A stretch of 64,000 nt of DNA. It comes from an uncultured Eubacteriales bacterium (lineage in GTDB: Bacteria > Bacillota > Clostridia > Oscillospirales > Oscillospiraceae). The notes under the pieces are model-generated. The model made no database searches, had not been told where the DNA came from, and saw only the letters and a list, made by a program, of their open reading frames with translations. A program made the position numbers and the translations under genes. The stretch is taken from assembly GCA_900316745.1 (NCBI GenBank), contig ONEB01000011.1:99029-163028 (forward strand). Reading direction: 5' to 3'. Below are positions 1-9,300 of the stretch, in pieces; the first letter of the stretch is position 1, and the number at the start of each line of letters is the position of its first letter.

Positions 1-1161
1 CCAGACGAGCACGACCAGCGGCGCGAGCAGATAGACCCTTGCAAAGAGCTGTGCCGCGGGCATGAGCTCCTTGCGGTCAAGGCCTTTCAGGCCGAGCTTT
101 TTGGCTTCGAGGTGTACTGAGATGAAGATGCCGGAGAAATACAGCACGGCGGGCAGGATCGCTTTCAGCGCGACCTGGCCATAGGGGATGCCCATGTACT
201 CCGCCATCAGGAACGCGGCGGCGCCCATGATCGGCGGCATGATCTGACCGCCGGTGGAGGCGGCTGCCTCGACAGCGCCTGCAAACTCCGGCTTGTAGCC
301 GGTCTTTTTCATCATCGGGATCGTGACGGAGCCGGTGGTGACGGTGTTGCCCACGGAAGAGCCCGACACCATGCCGCACAGCGCCGAGGAGATGACCGCG
401 ACCTTGGCAGGGCCGCCGGACGACCAGCCCGCGATCTTGTTGGCGAGATCAATGAAGAACTTCGAGATTCCCGTTCGCTCCAAAAACGAGCCGAACACGA
501 TGAACACGACGATGAACTTCGCGCACACCTGCGCCGGCGTACCAATGACGCCGCCGGTGGAGTAAAAGAGCGTATAGATGAGGCGTCTGAGCGGCAGCCC
601 GATCACAAACGTATAGATCAGCAGCGCGCCGAGCACGCACAAAATCGGAACGCCCACGCAGCGGCGGCAGAGCTCAAACATCGTGAGCAGTCCGACCACG
701 CCGATGAGGATCTGCATTTCGCTCATCTTGCTCGCGCTCGTGAGAATACGGGCCAGAGACGCATAGCTGAAGCAGTAATAGAAGAAGCACGCCGCGCCGA
801 CGACCATGATGACGATGTCGTACCAGGGCATGTAGTTCGGGCGGACATGCTGCTTGCTCGCGGGATAATAGAGATATCCCATCACGATCACGCAGCCGAG
901 AAACGCCGTGAGACGCACCTCGAGCGGCGCCTTGTTGAAGAGTGTGGACCAGATGCAGTAGAGCGAAAACAGCGACATGATTGCCGTGACGAGCAGATGC
1001 GGAACGCCCGTCCAGATGCGGGTGTTGGACTCACGGTCATATTTTTTCATGACGGCGTCGATCTGCTCCTCGGTCACGACATCCGACCCTTCGGAGACGC
1101 CGTCGAGACAGACCTCGGGGACTTCTTCAACGCTTTTTTCCTTTTTGGAAAACAGGGACAT
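1..1161 (-). CDS. TRAP transporter fused permease, TAXI type (partial, C-terminus off window)
   Basis: This is the membrane part of a tripartite ATP-independent periplasmic transporter, which imports organic acids using an ion gradient. The frame is open from the ATG at 1161 to base 1, giving the first 387 residues of a protein that in this family is usually about 630-690 long. The start has AAGGAAGG just upstream. A hydrophilic N-terminus of about 45 residues is followed by repeated hydrophobic segments and then the DctM-like core with GGPAKVAVISSALCGMVSGS and STGGQIMPPIMGAAAFLMAE, both typical of the fused DctQM (4TM/12TM) permeases. The solute receptor gene lies directly upstream on the same strand, which is the normal TAXI pairing. 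Substrate cannot be told from sequence. Confidence 0.93.
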   Translation of the reverse strand, partial: MSLFSKKEKSVEEVPEVCLDGVSEGSDVVTEEQIDAVMKKYDRESNTRIWTGVPHLLVTAIMSLFSLYCIWSTLFNKAPLEVRLTAFLGCVIVMGYLYYPASKQHVRPNYMPWYDIVIMVVGAACFFYYCFSYASLARILTSASKMSEMQILIGVVGLLTMFELCRRCVGVPILCVLGALLIYTFVIGLPLRRLIYTLFYSTGGVIGTPAQVCAKFIVVFIVFGSFLERTGISKFFIDLANKIAGWSSGGPAKVAVISSALCGMVSGSSVGNTVTTGSVTIPMMKKTGYKPEFAGAVEAAASTGGQIMPPIMGAAAFLMAEYMGIPYGQVALKAILPAVLYFSGIFISVHLEAKKLGLKGLDRKELMPAAQLFARVYLLAPLVVLVW

Positions 1162-1195
1162 TGCGGTGCCTTCCTTTCCTGTGGTATTGGCATTT

Positions 1196-1228
1196 CAAAA
1201 AGCGTTCTGCGCGCAGAGCGTTTTTTGA
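1196..1228 (-). terminator. Terminator-like hairpin between TAXI receptor and permease
   Basis: On the minus strand a GC-rich stem built from CTCTGCGC/GCGCAGA runs into a T tract (CGCTTTTTG). It lies between the receptor gene and the permease start, so it could let only part of the transcripts continue into the permease. This would favour receptor over permease, as is common for binding-protein operons. Confidence 0.5.
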
Positions 1229-1242
1229 AGTGTCAGGAATAG

Positions 1243-1272
1243 TCACTACGCTGCCCGAGGGCAGCGTAGTGA
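1243..1272 (-). other. Intercistronic stem-loop
   Basis: A perfect 14-bp inverted repeat (arms TCACTACGCTGCCC and its complement) with a 2-nt loop starts 18 nt after the receptor stop codon. There is no T tract, so it is more likely a 3'-end stabilising or processing stem than a simple terminator. Confidence 0.6.
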
Positions 1273-1290
1273 TCATGCAGCTTCAGGTTC

Positions 1291-2277
1291 TTACTTGCCG
1301 GAAACGGTGATGCCGTTGTCAGCGAAGAACTGCACCGCGCCGGAGTGATAGGGAATATCGGTGATGCTGGAAGCAAACTCCAGGCTCATCTCCGCACCCT
1401 TGGCGTGGGCGTCGGTGACCTCGTCGAGGTTGTCGAACACGGACTTCAGGAAGTTGACGACGTCGGCGTCGGCAACATCGTCACGCGCGAGCACGAGCGC
1501 CGCGATGGCGACCGTGGTCACGTCCTCATCCAGACCGTAGACGTCGGCCTTGATGACGTTCTCCTTGTAGTAGGGAGAGGACTCGCAGAGCTTCGCGACA
1601 TGGTCCGCGTCGAGGCTGACGAGATAGACCTTGCCGCCGGTGGCGAGGTCGGTGATGGCGGTGGTGGGAGCGCCGGCGACGATGAACGCGGCGTCGATCT
1701 TGCCGTCCTTGAGGTTATCGGCGGAGTCGGCGAAGTTCAGATACTGGGCGTCGATGTCATCTTCGCTCAGACCGTACGCGCCGAGAATATCGAGGGCGTT
1801 GAAGTACACGCCGGAGCCGGCAGCGCCGATGGAGACGGTCTTGCCCTTGAGGTCGGCAACGGTCTTGATCTCGGGATTCATGGTGACGATCTGCACCTGC
1901 TCCATGTAGAGAGCCGCGACAACAGAGAAGCTGTCCACAGCGCCGGTCTCCTCAAAGAGGTTCGTGCCCTGATAGGCATAGCTCGCAACGTCAGACTGGC
2001 AGAACGCAAGCTGCACAGCGCCGGCGTCGAGATCCTCGACGTTGGCCTGAGAGCCATTGCCGACGATCGCGGTGACGGAGGTATCGGACTTCTCGCTGAC
2101 GAAGTTGGCAAGGACGGTGCCCAGCGCATAATAGGTGCCGGACTCACCGCCGGTGGCGAACGTCAGGTTGCCGCCGGAGGCAGCCGCATCGCCGCCCGCG
2201 CCGCTGTTCGAGTTGCCACAGGCGGCAAGCGCGAACACCATGACCAGGGCAAGCAGCAGAGCTACATACTTTTTCAT
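1291..2277 (-). CDS. TAXI family TRAP transporter solute-binding lipoprotein
   Basis: This is the extracytoplasmic receptor that delivers substrate to the TRAP permease. It has 328 residues. The N-terminus MKKYVALLLALVMVFALAAC is a lipoprotein signal with a lipobox (LAAC), followed by a Gly/Ser-rich linker. The mature part has the TAXI signatures LTFATGGESGTYYALGTV and VSIGAAGSGVYFNA. The ATG at 2277 is chosen over an in-frame upstream ATG at 2400 because AGGAG sits just before it and the signal peptide starts there. A sigma-A promoter lies about 85 nt upstream. The permease follows downstream after two hairpins. Confidence 0.95.
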   Translation of the reverse strand: MKKYVALLLALVMVFALAACGNSNSGAGGDAAASGGNLTFATGGESGTYYALGTVLANFVSEKSDTSVTAIVGNGSQANVEDLDAGAVQLAFCQSDVASYAYQGTNLFEETGAVDSFSVVAALYMEQVQIVTMNPEIKTVADLKGKTVSIGAAGSGVYFNALDILGAYGLSEDDIDAQYLNFADSADNLKDGKIDAAFIVAGAPTTAITDLATGGKVYLVSLDADHVAKLCESSPYYKENVIKADVYGLDEDVTTVAIAALVLARDDVADADVVNFLKSVFDNLDEVTDAHAKGAEMSLEFASSITDIPYHSGAVQFFADNGITVSGK

Positions 2278-2358
2278 GTTGATTTCTCCTTTTCCAATTT
2301 TTATTCTCTTTGCAAACACAAACGAAGCGCCGTTCTCCCGACGCTTCAGGACAGAATC

Positions 2359-2387
2359 ATTATAGCGGAGTTTCCTGCACATTTCAA
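2359..2387 (-). promoter_or_regulatory. Promoter of the TAXI transporter operon
   Basis: Minus strand reads TTGAAA, 17 nt, TATAAT, a near-consensus vegetative promoter pointing at the receptor gene. The 336-nt gap 2278-2613 holds only this promoter, its leader and the terminator at 2560-2599. Confidence 0.85.
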
Positions 2388-2559
2388 GTGCAATTTGCAT
2401 GATTCACGTTCATAAATCGCAAATTCTTCCGCATAAAACCGCGTTTCCGCTGGGAAATATCGCTTTTTCTTATGGGAAATGAAAGTTTTGCTTGCAAATC
2501 ATGCATTTTTGTCAAAAAATGCGCGTTCTTTCAAAGGTTGACATAATTTGTTTTCAGGT

Positions 2560-2599
2560 AAAAAAGCACCCGGATGCGTTTTTTTGCATCCGGGTGTGC
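2560..2599 (-). terminator. Rho-independent terminator of the DUF21/CBS gene pair
   Basis: The minus strand forms a stem (ACACCCGGATGC with GCATCCGGGTGC) around an A-rich loop, followed by TTTTTTA. It starts about 15 nt after the stop codon at 2614. Confidence 0.9.
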
Positions 2600-2613
2600 A
2601 TGATGATGCATGT

Positions 2614-3906
2614 TCAGTCTTCCGTTTCCTCCGGAAGCTTGCGCACGAGTACGCGCTCGACGCGGAGGTTGTCCATGGCGAGCACGGTGACGTGCAGGCC
2701 GTCGGCCTCAAAGCTGTCGCCGGGCAGCGGGAACGCGCCGAAGCGCTCAATCGTCCAGCCGCCGACCGTGGCGCTCTCCGTCTCGATGGCGTCCTCGTCC
2801 CACTCCAGGAGCTCGAGGAAATCGGAGATGACCATGTCGCCGTCGAGCTCATATTCCCCGCTCTCGCGGGCGACGACCTCGGTCTCCACGGTGTCGGTCT
2901 CGTCCCAGATCTCGCCGACGAGCTGCTCCAGAACGTCCTCCATCGTGATGACGCCGAGCGTGCCGCCGTATTCGTCCGTGACGACGGCAAGGTGCTTTTT
3001 CTGGCGCCGCAGCTCCGCGAGCACCTGCGGCAGCTTCGTGGTCTTATACACAAAGCACGGCTCGATCAGGAGACTGCGCAGATCGGCAGGCGGGGTTTCC
3101 GCGCCGGTCTCGAGCAGGGTGTCGACCTGCTCGCGGAAGAGGCGGTTGAGGTAGAGAAAGCCGATGATATTGTCCACGCTGTCCTCATACACGGGCAGGC
3201 GGGAATACGGCGTCGTATGCAGGATGTGGCGGATCTCGGACCAGTCGTCGTCAATGTCGATGGCGACCATGTCCACGCGGGCGGTCATCGCCTCGCTCGC
3301 GCTGACGTCGGAGAAATCGAGCGCGGCCTGCAAAAGCTCCGAGCGCTCCTCGTCGATCACGTCCTCGTCCTCGGCGGTCTCGAAGATGCTCTGCAGCTCC
3401 TGGGAGGCTGCGTCCTCGTCGTCATCCGTCTGCTCGCCTTTCATGGGCAGCGTCAGGAGCTTGACGAGTCCGACCACCAGCAGCACCACCGGCGCAAGCA
3501 CGATCATCATCAGGCGCACGGCATACGCAAAGCGGAGGGATACGCGGTTGGCGTTTTTCTTGGCCAGGATCTTCGGGATCGTCTCGCCGAAGATGATCAC
3601 GGCGATCGTGAGCAGCAGCGTCGCCAGCCACGACCAGCTGTCGTTCCCGGCGAGCGTGAACGCGAGCACGGAGGCAAGCGACGACGCGCCGATGTTCACG
3701 AGGTTATTGCCGATCAGGATCGCAGAGAGCGCGTTGTCAAACCGCTCGGTGATTTTGTATGCCGCCCGGGCGCGTGCCGAGCCGTCCTCCATCAGGTTTT
3801 CCAGCCGCATCCGGTTGGCCGCGGAATAGGCCATCTCGGAGCCCGAGCAGAACGCCGAGAGCGCGATCAGAACAAGGATCGCAATGAGATACACGATCCA
3901 GCTCAT
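2614..3906 (-). CDS. Hemolysin C/CorC-family transmembrane CBS protein (second of tandem pair)
   Basis: The protein has 430 residues with the family order. An N-terminal DUF21 (CNNM) membrane domain of about 190 residues contains SAFCSGSEMAYSAANRMRLE and several hydrophobic helices. It is followed by two CBS domains (SRLPVYEDSVDNIIGFLYL and LAVVTDEYGGTLGVITMED) and a C-terminal CorC_HlyC domain. Relatives are linked to Mg2+/Co2+ efflux or transport, but the exact ion cannot be read from sequence. Its ATG overlaps the stop of the upstream paralogue by 4 nt (ATGA), so the two are translationally coupled. A terminator follows. Function is family-based; the fold assignment is secure. Confidence 0.93.
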   Translation of the reverse strand: MSWIVYLIAILVLIALSAFCSGSEMAYSAANRMRLENLMEDGSARARAAYKITERFDNALSAILIGNNLVNIGASSLASVLAFTLAGNDSWSWLATLLLTIAVIIFGETIPKILAKKNANRVSLRFAYAVRLMMIVLAPVVLLVVGLVKLLTLPMKGEQTDDDEDAASQELQSIFETAEDEDVIDEERSELLQAALDFSDVSASEAMTARVDMVAIDIDDDWSEIRHILHTTPYSRLPVYEDSVDNIIGFLYLNRLFREQVDTLLETGAETPPADLRSLLIEPCFVYKTTKLPQVLAELRRQKKHLAVVTDEYGGTLGVITMEDVLEQLVGEIWDETDTVETEVVARESGEYELDGDMVISDFLELLEWDEDAIETESATVGGWTIERFGAFPLPGDSFEADGLHVTVLAMDNLRVERVLVRKLPEETED

Positions 3907-5198
3907 GCCTGCTCGCCTCCTTCCTCGGGCTCGATGCGCACAACGAGCCGCAGGATGCGCGTCTGCTGCATTTTGGAAATGCGCACCGTCAGGTCATGAT
4001 ACCGGAACGTGTCGCGCTCGCGGGGAATGTCCGCAAACTGCTCATACGTCCATTCGTTTAAGAGCTTGTAGCGCAGCTCCTCGTCATCCTCGGGATCTTC
4101 ATAGTCGAGCCGGTCGAACAGCTCGCCCGCGGACATCTCGGCGTCCACCTCATAGCGTCCGCCGCCGAGCGGCACGAAGCTCTCTTCGACCACGTCCTCC
4201 TCGTCCCAGATCTCGCCGACGAGCTCTTCGAGGATATCCTCGACGGTGACGATGCCGAGCATGCCGCCGTAGTTGTCCGTGACGACGGCAAGGCTCATTT
4301 TCCGGCGGCTCATTTCGGGCAGCAGGTCGTCGATCCGCTTGCTCTGGTGGACAAACATCACCTCGTCCAGCAGCGGGCGAATGTCCGCGACGGGACCGTG
4401 GTTATGCACGCAGGCGCGGATATACTTGCGCATCTGCAGCACGCCGATGACATGGTCGATGCTGCCCTCATACACGGGCAGGCGGCTGTGCATCTGCTCG
4501 CGGATCAGGCTGAGGATCTCCTCCGGGCTGTCGTCCACGTCGATTGCGGCGACGTCCACACGGGCGGTGATGACGTTCTCGACCGGGATATCGGAAAACT
4601 CCAGCGCCGAGCTGATGAGCTCGCCGCGCTCGGGCGTGAGCTCGCCCTCGTCGGTCATATTGTCGATGATGTCATAGAGCTCGTCCTCCGTGACGGTGAG
4701 CTCCGGCTCGCCCTTGGAGAGCTTCGCCGCGCCGTTGCCGATGGCGGTAAGGATCGACGAAAGGGGCGAAAAAATCGTCATAAAAAAGCACAGCGAATTT
4801 GCGGTAGCCAAAGACAACCGCTCGCTGTATTTCTTCGCGATGCTCTTGGGGAGCATCTCACCGATGAAGAACACAACGATCGTGGTCACGAACGTGCCGA
4901 TTGCAACCGCGCTGCCGCTGTTCGGCCATCGGCGCATGACAAGCACCGTCACATAAGCCGCGACGGTCAGATGCAGGATATTCGTACCGATCAGAATCGT
5001 TGTGATCGCTTTGTCAAAATGGTCCAGCACATACAGTGCTCTCTCCGCGCGATTGCTGCCGCGCTCCGCGCGCGTCTTGATGCGAATGCGGTTCACGGAT
5101 GCAAACGCCGTTTCAGCCAGCGCGAAATACACCGCGCCGCCGAGCAGCAATAAGATGATCAGAATAGGCCAGGGACTGTCCCCATCCATGAGGGTCAT
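3903..5198 (-). CDS. Hemolysin C/CorC-family transmembrane CBS protein (first of tandem pair)
   Basis: This 431-residue protein is a paralogue of the gene downstream. It has a DUF21 domain (FALAETAFASVNRIRIKTRA, then several transmembrane segments), two CBS motifs (SRLPVYEGSIDHVIGVLQM, LAVVTDNYGGMLGIVTVED) and a CorC_HlyC tail. I chose the ATG at 5198 because GGAG lies 6 nt upstream. In-frame sequence further upstream lacks hydrophobic or family character and overlaps the promoter. The start lies about 32 nt downstream of a TTGACT-17-TATAGT promoter. As a pair the two may form a heteromeric membrane protein; this is inference. Confidence 0.92.
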   Translation of the reverse strand: MTLMDGDSPWPILIILLLLGGAVYFALAETAFASVNRIRIKTRAERGSNRAERALYVLDHFDKAITTILIGTNILHLTVAAYVTVLVMRRWPNSGSAVAIGTFVTTIVVFFIGEMLPKSIAKKYSERLSLATANSLCFFMTIFSPLSSILTAIGNGAAKLSKGEPELTVTEDELYDIIDNMTDEGELTPERGELISSALEFSDIPVENVITARVDVAAIDVDDSPEEILSLIREQMHSRLPVYEGSIDHVIGVLQMRKYIRACVHNHGPVADIRPLLDEVMFVHQSKRIDDLLPEMSRRKMSLAVVTDNYGGMLGIVTVEDILEELVGEIWDEEDVVEESFVPLGGGRYEVDAEMSAGELFDRLDYEDPEDDEELRYKLLNEWTYEQFADIPRERDTFRYHDLTVRISKMQQTRILRLVVRIEPEEGGEQA

Positions 5199-5229
5199 CA
5201 CACTCCAGTTTCTAAATATAGATAGAGTC

Positions 5230-5258
5230 ACTATAACACAGCTTGTGAAACGAGTCAA
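5230..5258 (-). promoter_or_regulatory. Promoter of the tandem DUF21/CBS genes
   Basis: Minus strand TTGACT, 17 nt, TATAGT. Its -35 box overlaps the stop codon of the small upstream gene, so this promoter sits directly at the end of the preceding long operon. Confidence 0.85.
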
Positions 5259-5392
5259 GTGCGGCGGGCACGCTCCTGCTCTCGTTTCTGACGCGCCTCG
5301 ATGTGCTCGCCCACCTTTTGCATCCCCTTGAGGCACAGGGAGCTCACCGCGCTGAGAAGCGCGAGGGCGATGGCAGCCTGCCGTTTGCGCAT
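5255..5392 (-). CDS. Small hydrophobic protein, 45 aa, unknown
   Basis: The reading frame starts at ATG 5392 behind a very strong AAGGAGG (8-nt spacing) and lies 13 nt after the desulfhydrase stop, so it looks translated as the last gene of the hprK-to-desulfhydrase run. The product begins MRKRQAAIALALLSAVSSLC and ends in a charged helix (EARQKREQERARRT). That suggests one membrane-inserted or signal-anchor segment with a basic/acidic cytoplasmic tail. I do not recognise a family. An in-frame ATG 29 codons upstream is rejected because it has no ribosome site and overlaps the previous gene. Confidence 0.6.
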   Translation of the reverse strand: MRKRQAAIALALLSAVSSLCLKGMQKVGEHIEARQKREQERARRT

Positions 5393-5405
5393 GGGTCGTA
5401 CCTCC

Positions 5406-6350
5406 TTATTCGATTGCGAACAGTCCTCCCGCACCGCCGGAGTGCAGGAAGAGCACGTTGTCGTCCTTTTTAAATGCACCCTCTCGCGCCATGGCGACGA
5501 GGCCGCCGAACGCCTTGCCGGTGTAAACGGGATCCAAAAACAGTCCCTCCCGCTCCGCCATCATCCGCACGGCGGCATTGCCCGCCTCGGAGGGGATGGC
5601 GTAGCCGTCGCCGCAGACGTCGCGGAGGGTGAAATCGTCATCCGTGATCGTGACCTCCGCTTCGAGCATCGCCGCCGCCTCACGCATGAGCCGGGGCGTG
5701 ATCCTCTCAAAGGGCTCGGTGTCCACCATCATGCCGTGCACCTTCGTGCCGGGAAGAAAGAGCTTCGCGCCCAGCGCAAGTCCCGCCATGGTGCCGCCGC
5801 TGCCCTCGGCGCAGACGAGGTGGTCAAAGCGCATCCCCTGAAGCGCGATCTCCTGCGCGCAGGCGACATAGCCGAGCGTACCGAGGGCGTTTGAGCCGCC
5901 GCACGGGATCTTGTAATAGGATTTTCCGAGCACTGCGCCGACGCGATCCATCTCGGCGTAGATCTGCGCGTAATCATCCGTATCGACAAAGCGCACGTCC
6001 GTGCCCATGATGGATTCCAGGAGAAGATTGCCGCGCACGGCGGTGACGCCGCGTTTTTTCAGGATCAGGATGGGCGTCATGCCGAGACGGTTCGCTGCCG
6101 CCGCCGTGAGCATGGCATGGTTCGACTGCGCCCCTCCGGTGGTAAAGACGATCCCGGCGCCTTTTTGTTTCGCGTCGGCCAGCAGGAACTCGAGCTTTCG
6201 CACCTTGTTGCCGCCGAGGCCGAGCCCGGTGAGGTCGTCGCGCTTGACATACACGTTCGTGCCGAGCGCGCGGCTGATGTTTTCGAGCTTGTGCACAGGC
6301 GTCGGGAACACGCCCAGAGAAACGCGCGGGAACGCATTCAGATCTCGCAT
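5406..6350 (-). CDS. D-cysteine desulfhydrase / ACC deaminase-family PLP enzyme
   Basis: A 314-residue fold-type II PLP enzyme. Visible signatures are the N-terminal FPTPVHKLENISRALG, the PLP lysine region GLGGNKVRKLEFLLADAK, and TTGGAQSNHAMLTAAAANRL with the Ser-Asn-His triplet. The C-terminus has the glycine-rich GSGGTMAG and ends FLHSGGAGGLFAIE. Family members break D-cysteine into pyruvate, H2S and ammonia, or deaminate aminocyclopropane carboxylate; sequence alone does not separate these well. It starts 15 nt after dnaE and is probably co-transcribed with it, although the functions are unrelated. Confidence 0.85.
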   Translation of the reverse strand: MRDLNAFPRVSLGVFPTPVHKLENISRALGTNVYVKRDDLTGLGLGGNKVRKLEFLLADAKQKGAGIVFTTGGAQSNHAMLTAAAANRLGMTPILILKKRGVTAVRGNLLLESIMGTDVRFVDTDDYAQIYAEMDRVGAVLGKSYYKIPCGGSNALGTLGYVACAQEIALQGMRFDHLVCAEGSGGTMAGLALGAKLFLPGTKVHGMMVDTEPFERITPRLMREAAAMLEAEVTITDDDFTLRDVCGDGYAIPSEAGNAAVRMMAEREGLFLDPVYTGKAFGGLVAMAREGAFKKDDNVLFLHSGGAGGLFAIE

Positions 6351-6365
6351 TCAGGCCCTCCCCTT

Positions 6366-9300
6366 TCAGGATTTCACGACCACATTGTCCTCGCCGCAGA
6401 GCTCGATGAGCTCGTCCACGAGCGCCTCATGGATCAGGCACGGGGCGGCGGCGCGTTTTTTCGTGTCTTCAAAATACAGGATGATCTGCTGTCTGCCGGG
6501 GAACATCTTCAAAATGAGCTCGATGCGGCGCACGCGCGGATCGTCCTTCCCCGGCAGGCGCACCCAGATGCGGCGCGGCGCGGCGGCAGGCTGATCGCGC
6601 TCGGGCGGCGCGCTTCTCGGTTCGGGTCTTGCGTGGGCGCGCACGGTCTCGGCGGTGAGCGGCTCGATGTCGTCCGCCATGATCTGCGCATCGCGGTCGT
6701 CGCGCGCGGAGATGCGCCCCGTGACGAGCAGGGGTTCATTCTGGCGGATATAGCCGCCGGAGCGGTCGAGCACGTTCTGGAACGCAATGACCTCCAGCGA
6801 GCCGCTGTCATCCTCCATGCGGATATCGTTCATGAGCGTGTTGCTCTTCGTGGTGCGCACGCGCGTCGATACGACGATGCCGGCCACCGTGACGCGCTGT
6901 CCGTCGCGAAGCGACGCGCGCTCCGGCTCGCCGGAGAATGCGTTCAGGATCTCGGCCATGCGCGTCGCGCCCGCCTCGCGGGCAAGCGGCGTATACTCGT
7001 CCATCGGATGTCCGGAGAGATACAGCCCCGCGACCTCGCGCTCCATCGCCAGCAGCTCGCGTCTGGAAAACTCCTCCACGTTCGGCAGCTCGACCTCGCC
7101 CGCGACGGCGGGCTCGTCCTCCGCGCCGCCGCCAAAGAGATCCATCTGCCCCGCGACGTTCGCGCGCGCATCGGCCGCCACGCCGCCGAGCACCTTTTCA
7201 TGCACCTGCAGCAGCGCCCGGCGCGGATAGCCGAGACTGTCAAAGCAGCCGGCGCGGATGAGACTTTCGAGCACGCGGCGGTTGAGCTCCTGCCCCGCCA
7301 TGCGGCGGCAGAATTCCTCAAAGCCGGTAAACGGTCCGTTCTGCTCGCGCTCGCGCATGACGGCATGCACGAAGCCGCGCCCGATGCCCTTGATGGCGGC
7401 GAGCCCGAAGCGGAGGTTTTCGTCCACGACGGTGAAGTCCGCGTCCGACTCGTTCACGTCCGGCGGCAGGAGGCGGATGCCCATGTCCTTGCAGGCGGCG
7501 ATATACTCCGCCACCTTGGTCGTGCTGTCGAGCACGCTCGTGAGGAGCGCCGCCATATACTCGCGCGGGTAGTGGCGCTTCATATACGCCGTACGGTAGG
7601 CGACGAAGGCGTAGCTCACGGCGTGCGCCTTGTTGAAGGCGTAGCTTGCAAAGGCGAGGATCTCATCATAGATCGCGTTCGCCGTGGCCTCCGGCACGCC
7701 GTTTGCGACCGCGCCGACGATCTTGCGCTCCGGGTCGCCGTGCACAAAGGCGTCGCGCTCTTTTTTGATCTCCTTCTCCTTCTTCTTCGACATGGCGCGG
7801 CGGATCATGTCCGCCTGCCCCAGCGAGAAGCCCGCAAGCCGCCGGAAGATCTCGATGACCTGCTCCTGGTACACGATGCAGCCGTAGGTGACGGACAGGA
7901 TCGGCTCTAGAAGCGGGTGCTGGTAGGTGATCTTCTCCGGATGCGCCGAGCACTCCAAAAAGCGCGGGATGCTCTCCATCGGTCCCGGTCGGTACAGGGC
8001 GATGACGGCGGTGATGTCCTCAATGCTCTTGGGCTTAAGCCCCGTGCAGACGGCGGTGATGCCCGCGCTCTCAAGCTGGAACACGCCCTCGGTCTTGCCC
8101 TGCGAGAGCATTTCAAAGGTCGCGGCGTCATCCACCGGAACGCGCTCCACGGAAAAGCCGGGCGTGTGGCGGCGCACACGCTGCGCGGCGTCTTCGAGCA
8201 CGGTGAGGTTGCGCAGCCCCAGAAAGTCCATCTTCAGCAGCCCCAGCTGCTCCAGCGTCGTCATCGTATACTGGCAGACGACGGATTCATCGTTCTGCGC
8301 CAGCGGCACATAGGTGTAGACGGGGTTTTCCGTGATGACGACGCCGGCGGCGTGGGTCGAGGCATGGCGCGGCATGCCCTCGAGCGCGCGGGCGGTATCG
8401 ATGAGATCGCGCACACGCGGATCGCCGTCGTACATTTCCTTTAAGGTCTTCGACTGCCTGAGCGCCTCATCGAGCGTGATGTTGATCGCCGGCGGCACCG
8501 CCTTGGCGACGGCGTCCGTCTCGGCGTAGGAGAAATTCAGCACGCGCCCCACGTCCCGGATCGCGCCGCGCGCGGCGAGCGTGCCGAACGTGACGATCTG
8601 GGCGACGTGGTCATGGCCGTATTTTCGGTTTACATAATCTATTACCTCTCCCCTGCGCCTGACGCAGAAGTCCACGTCGATATCCGGCATGCTGACGCGC
8701 TCGGGATTGAGGAAGCGCTCAAAATAGAGGCTGTATTGAACGGGGTCGACGTCCGTGATGCCGAGGCAGTAGCTCACGACGCTGCCCGCCGCGCTGCCGC
8801 GCCCCGGGCCGACGGGGATGTGCTGGCGTTTGGCGTAGCCGATGAAGTCCGACACGATGAGAAAGTAGTCCACGAAGCCCATGCGGCGGATCATGTTCAG
8901 CTCGTAATCGAGCTGGCGGCGCACCTCGGGTCGGTTTGCGCCATAGCGGCGCTCGAAGCCCTCGTTGCACAGGCGCGTCAGGTACGCGTTGCTGTCCGTC
9001 TCGCCCTGCGGCAGCAGGAAGCGCGGCAGGTGGTAGTGCCCGAACTCGAAATCGAACTTGCAGAGGTCGGCGATGCGCTGTGTGTTCTCAACGGCCTCGG
9101 GGTGATGCGGGAAGAGGGCGCGCATCTCGTCCTCGCTTTTGAGATAGAATTCGTCGTTTTCAAAGCGCATGCGGTCGGGGTCGTCGATGGTTTTGCCCGT
9201 CTGGATGCACAGCAGCACGTCCTGATACCGCGCGTCCGCTTTTGTGATATAGTGCGCATCGTTCGTCGCGGCAAGCGGGATGCCCGTCTCGGCATGCAGG

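Noticed and set aside
6117-7910. Long plus-strand open frame opposite dnaE
   Set aside because: It is Arg/His-rich with no family motif and lies antisense to an unmistakable dnaE. It arises from the GC-rich codon pattern.
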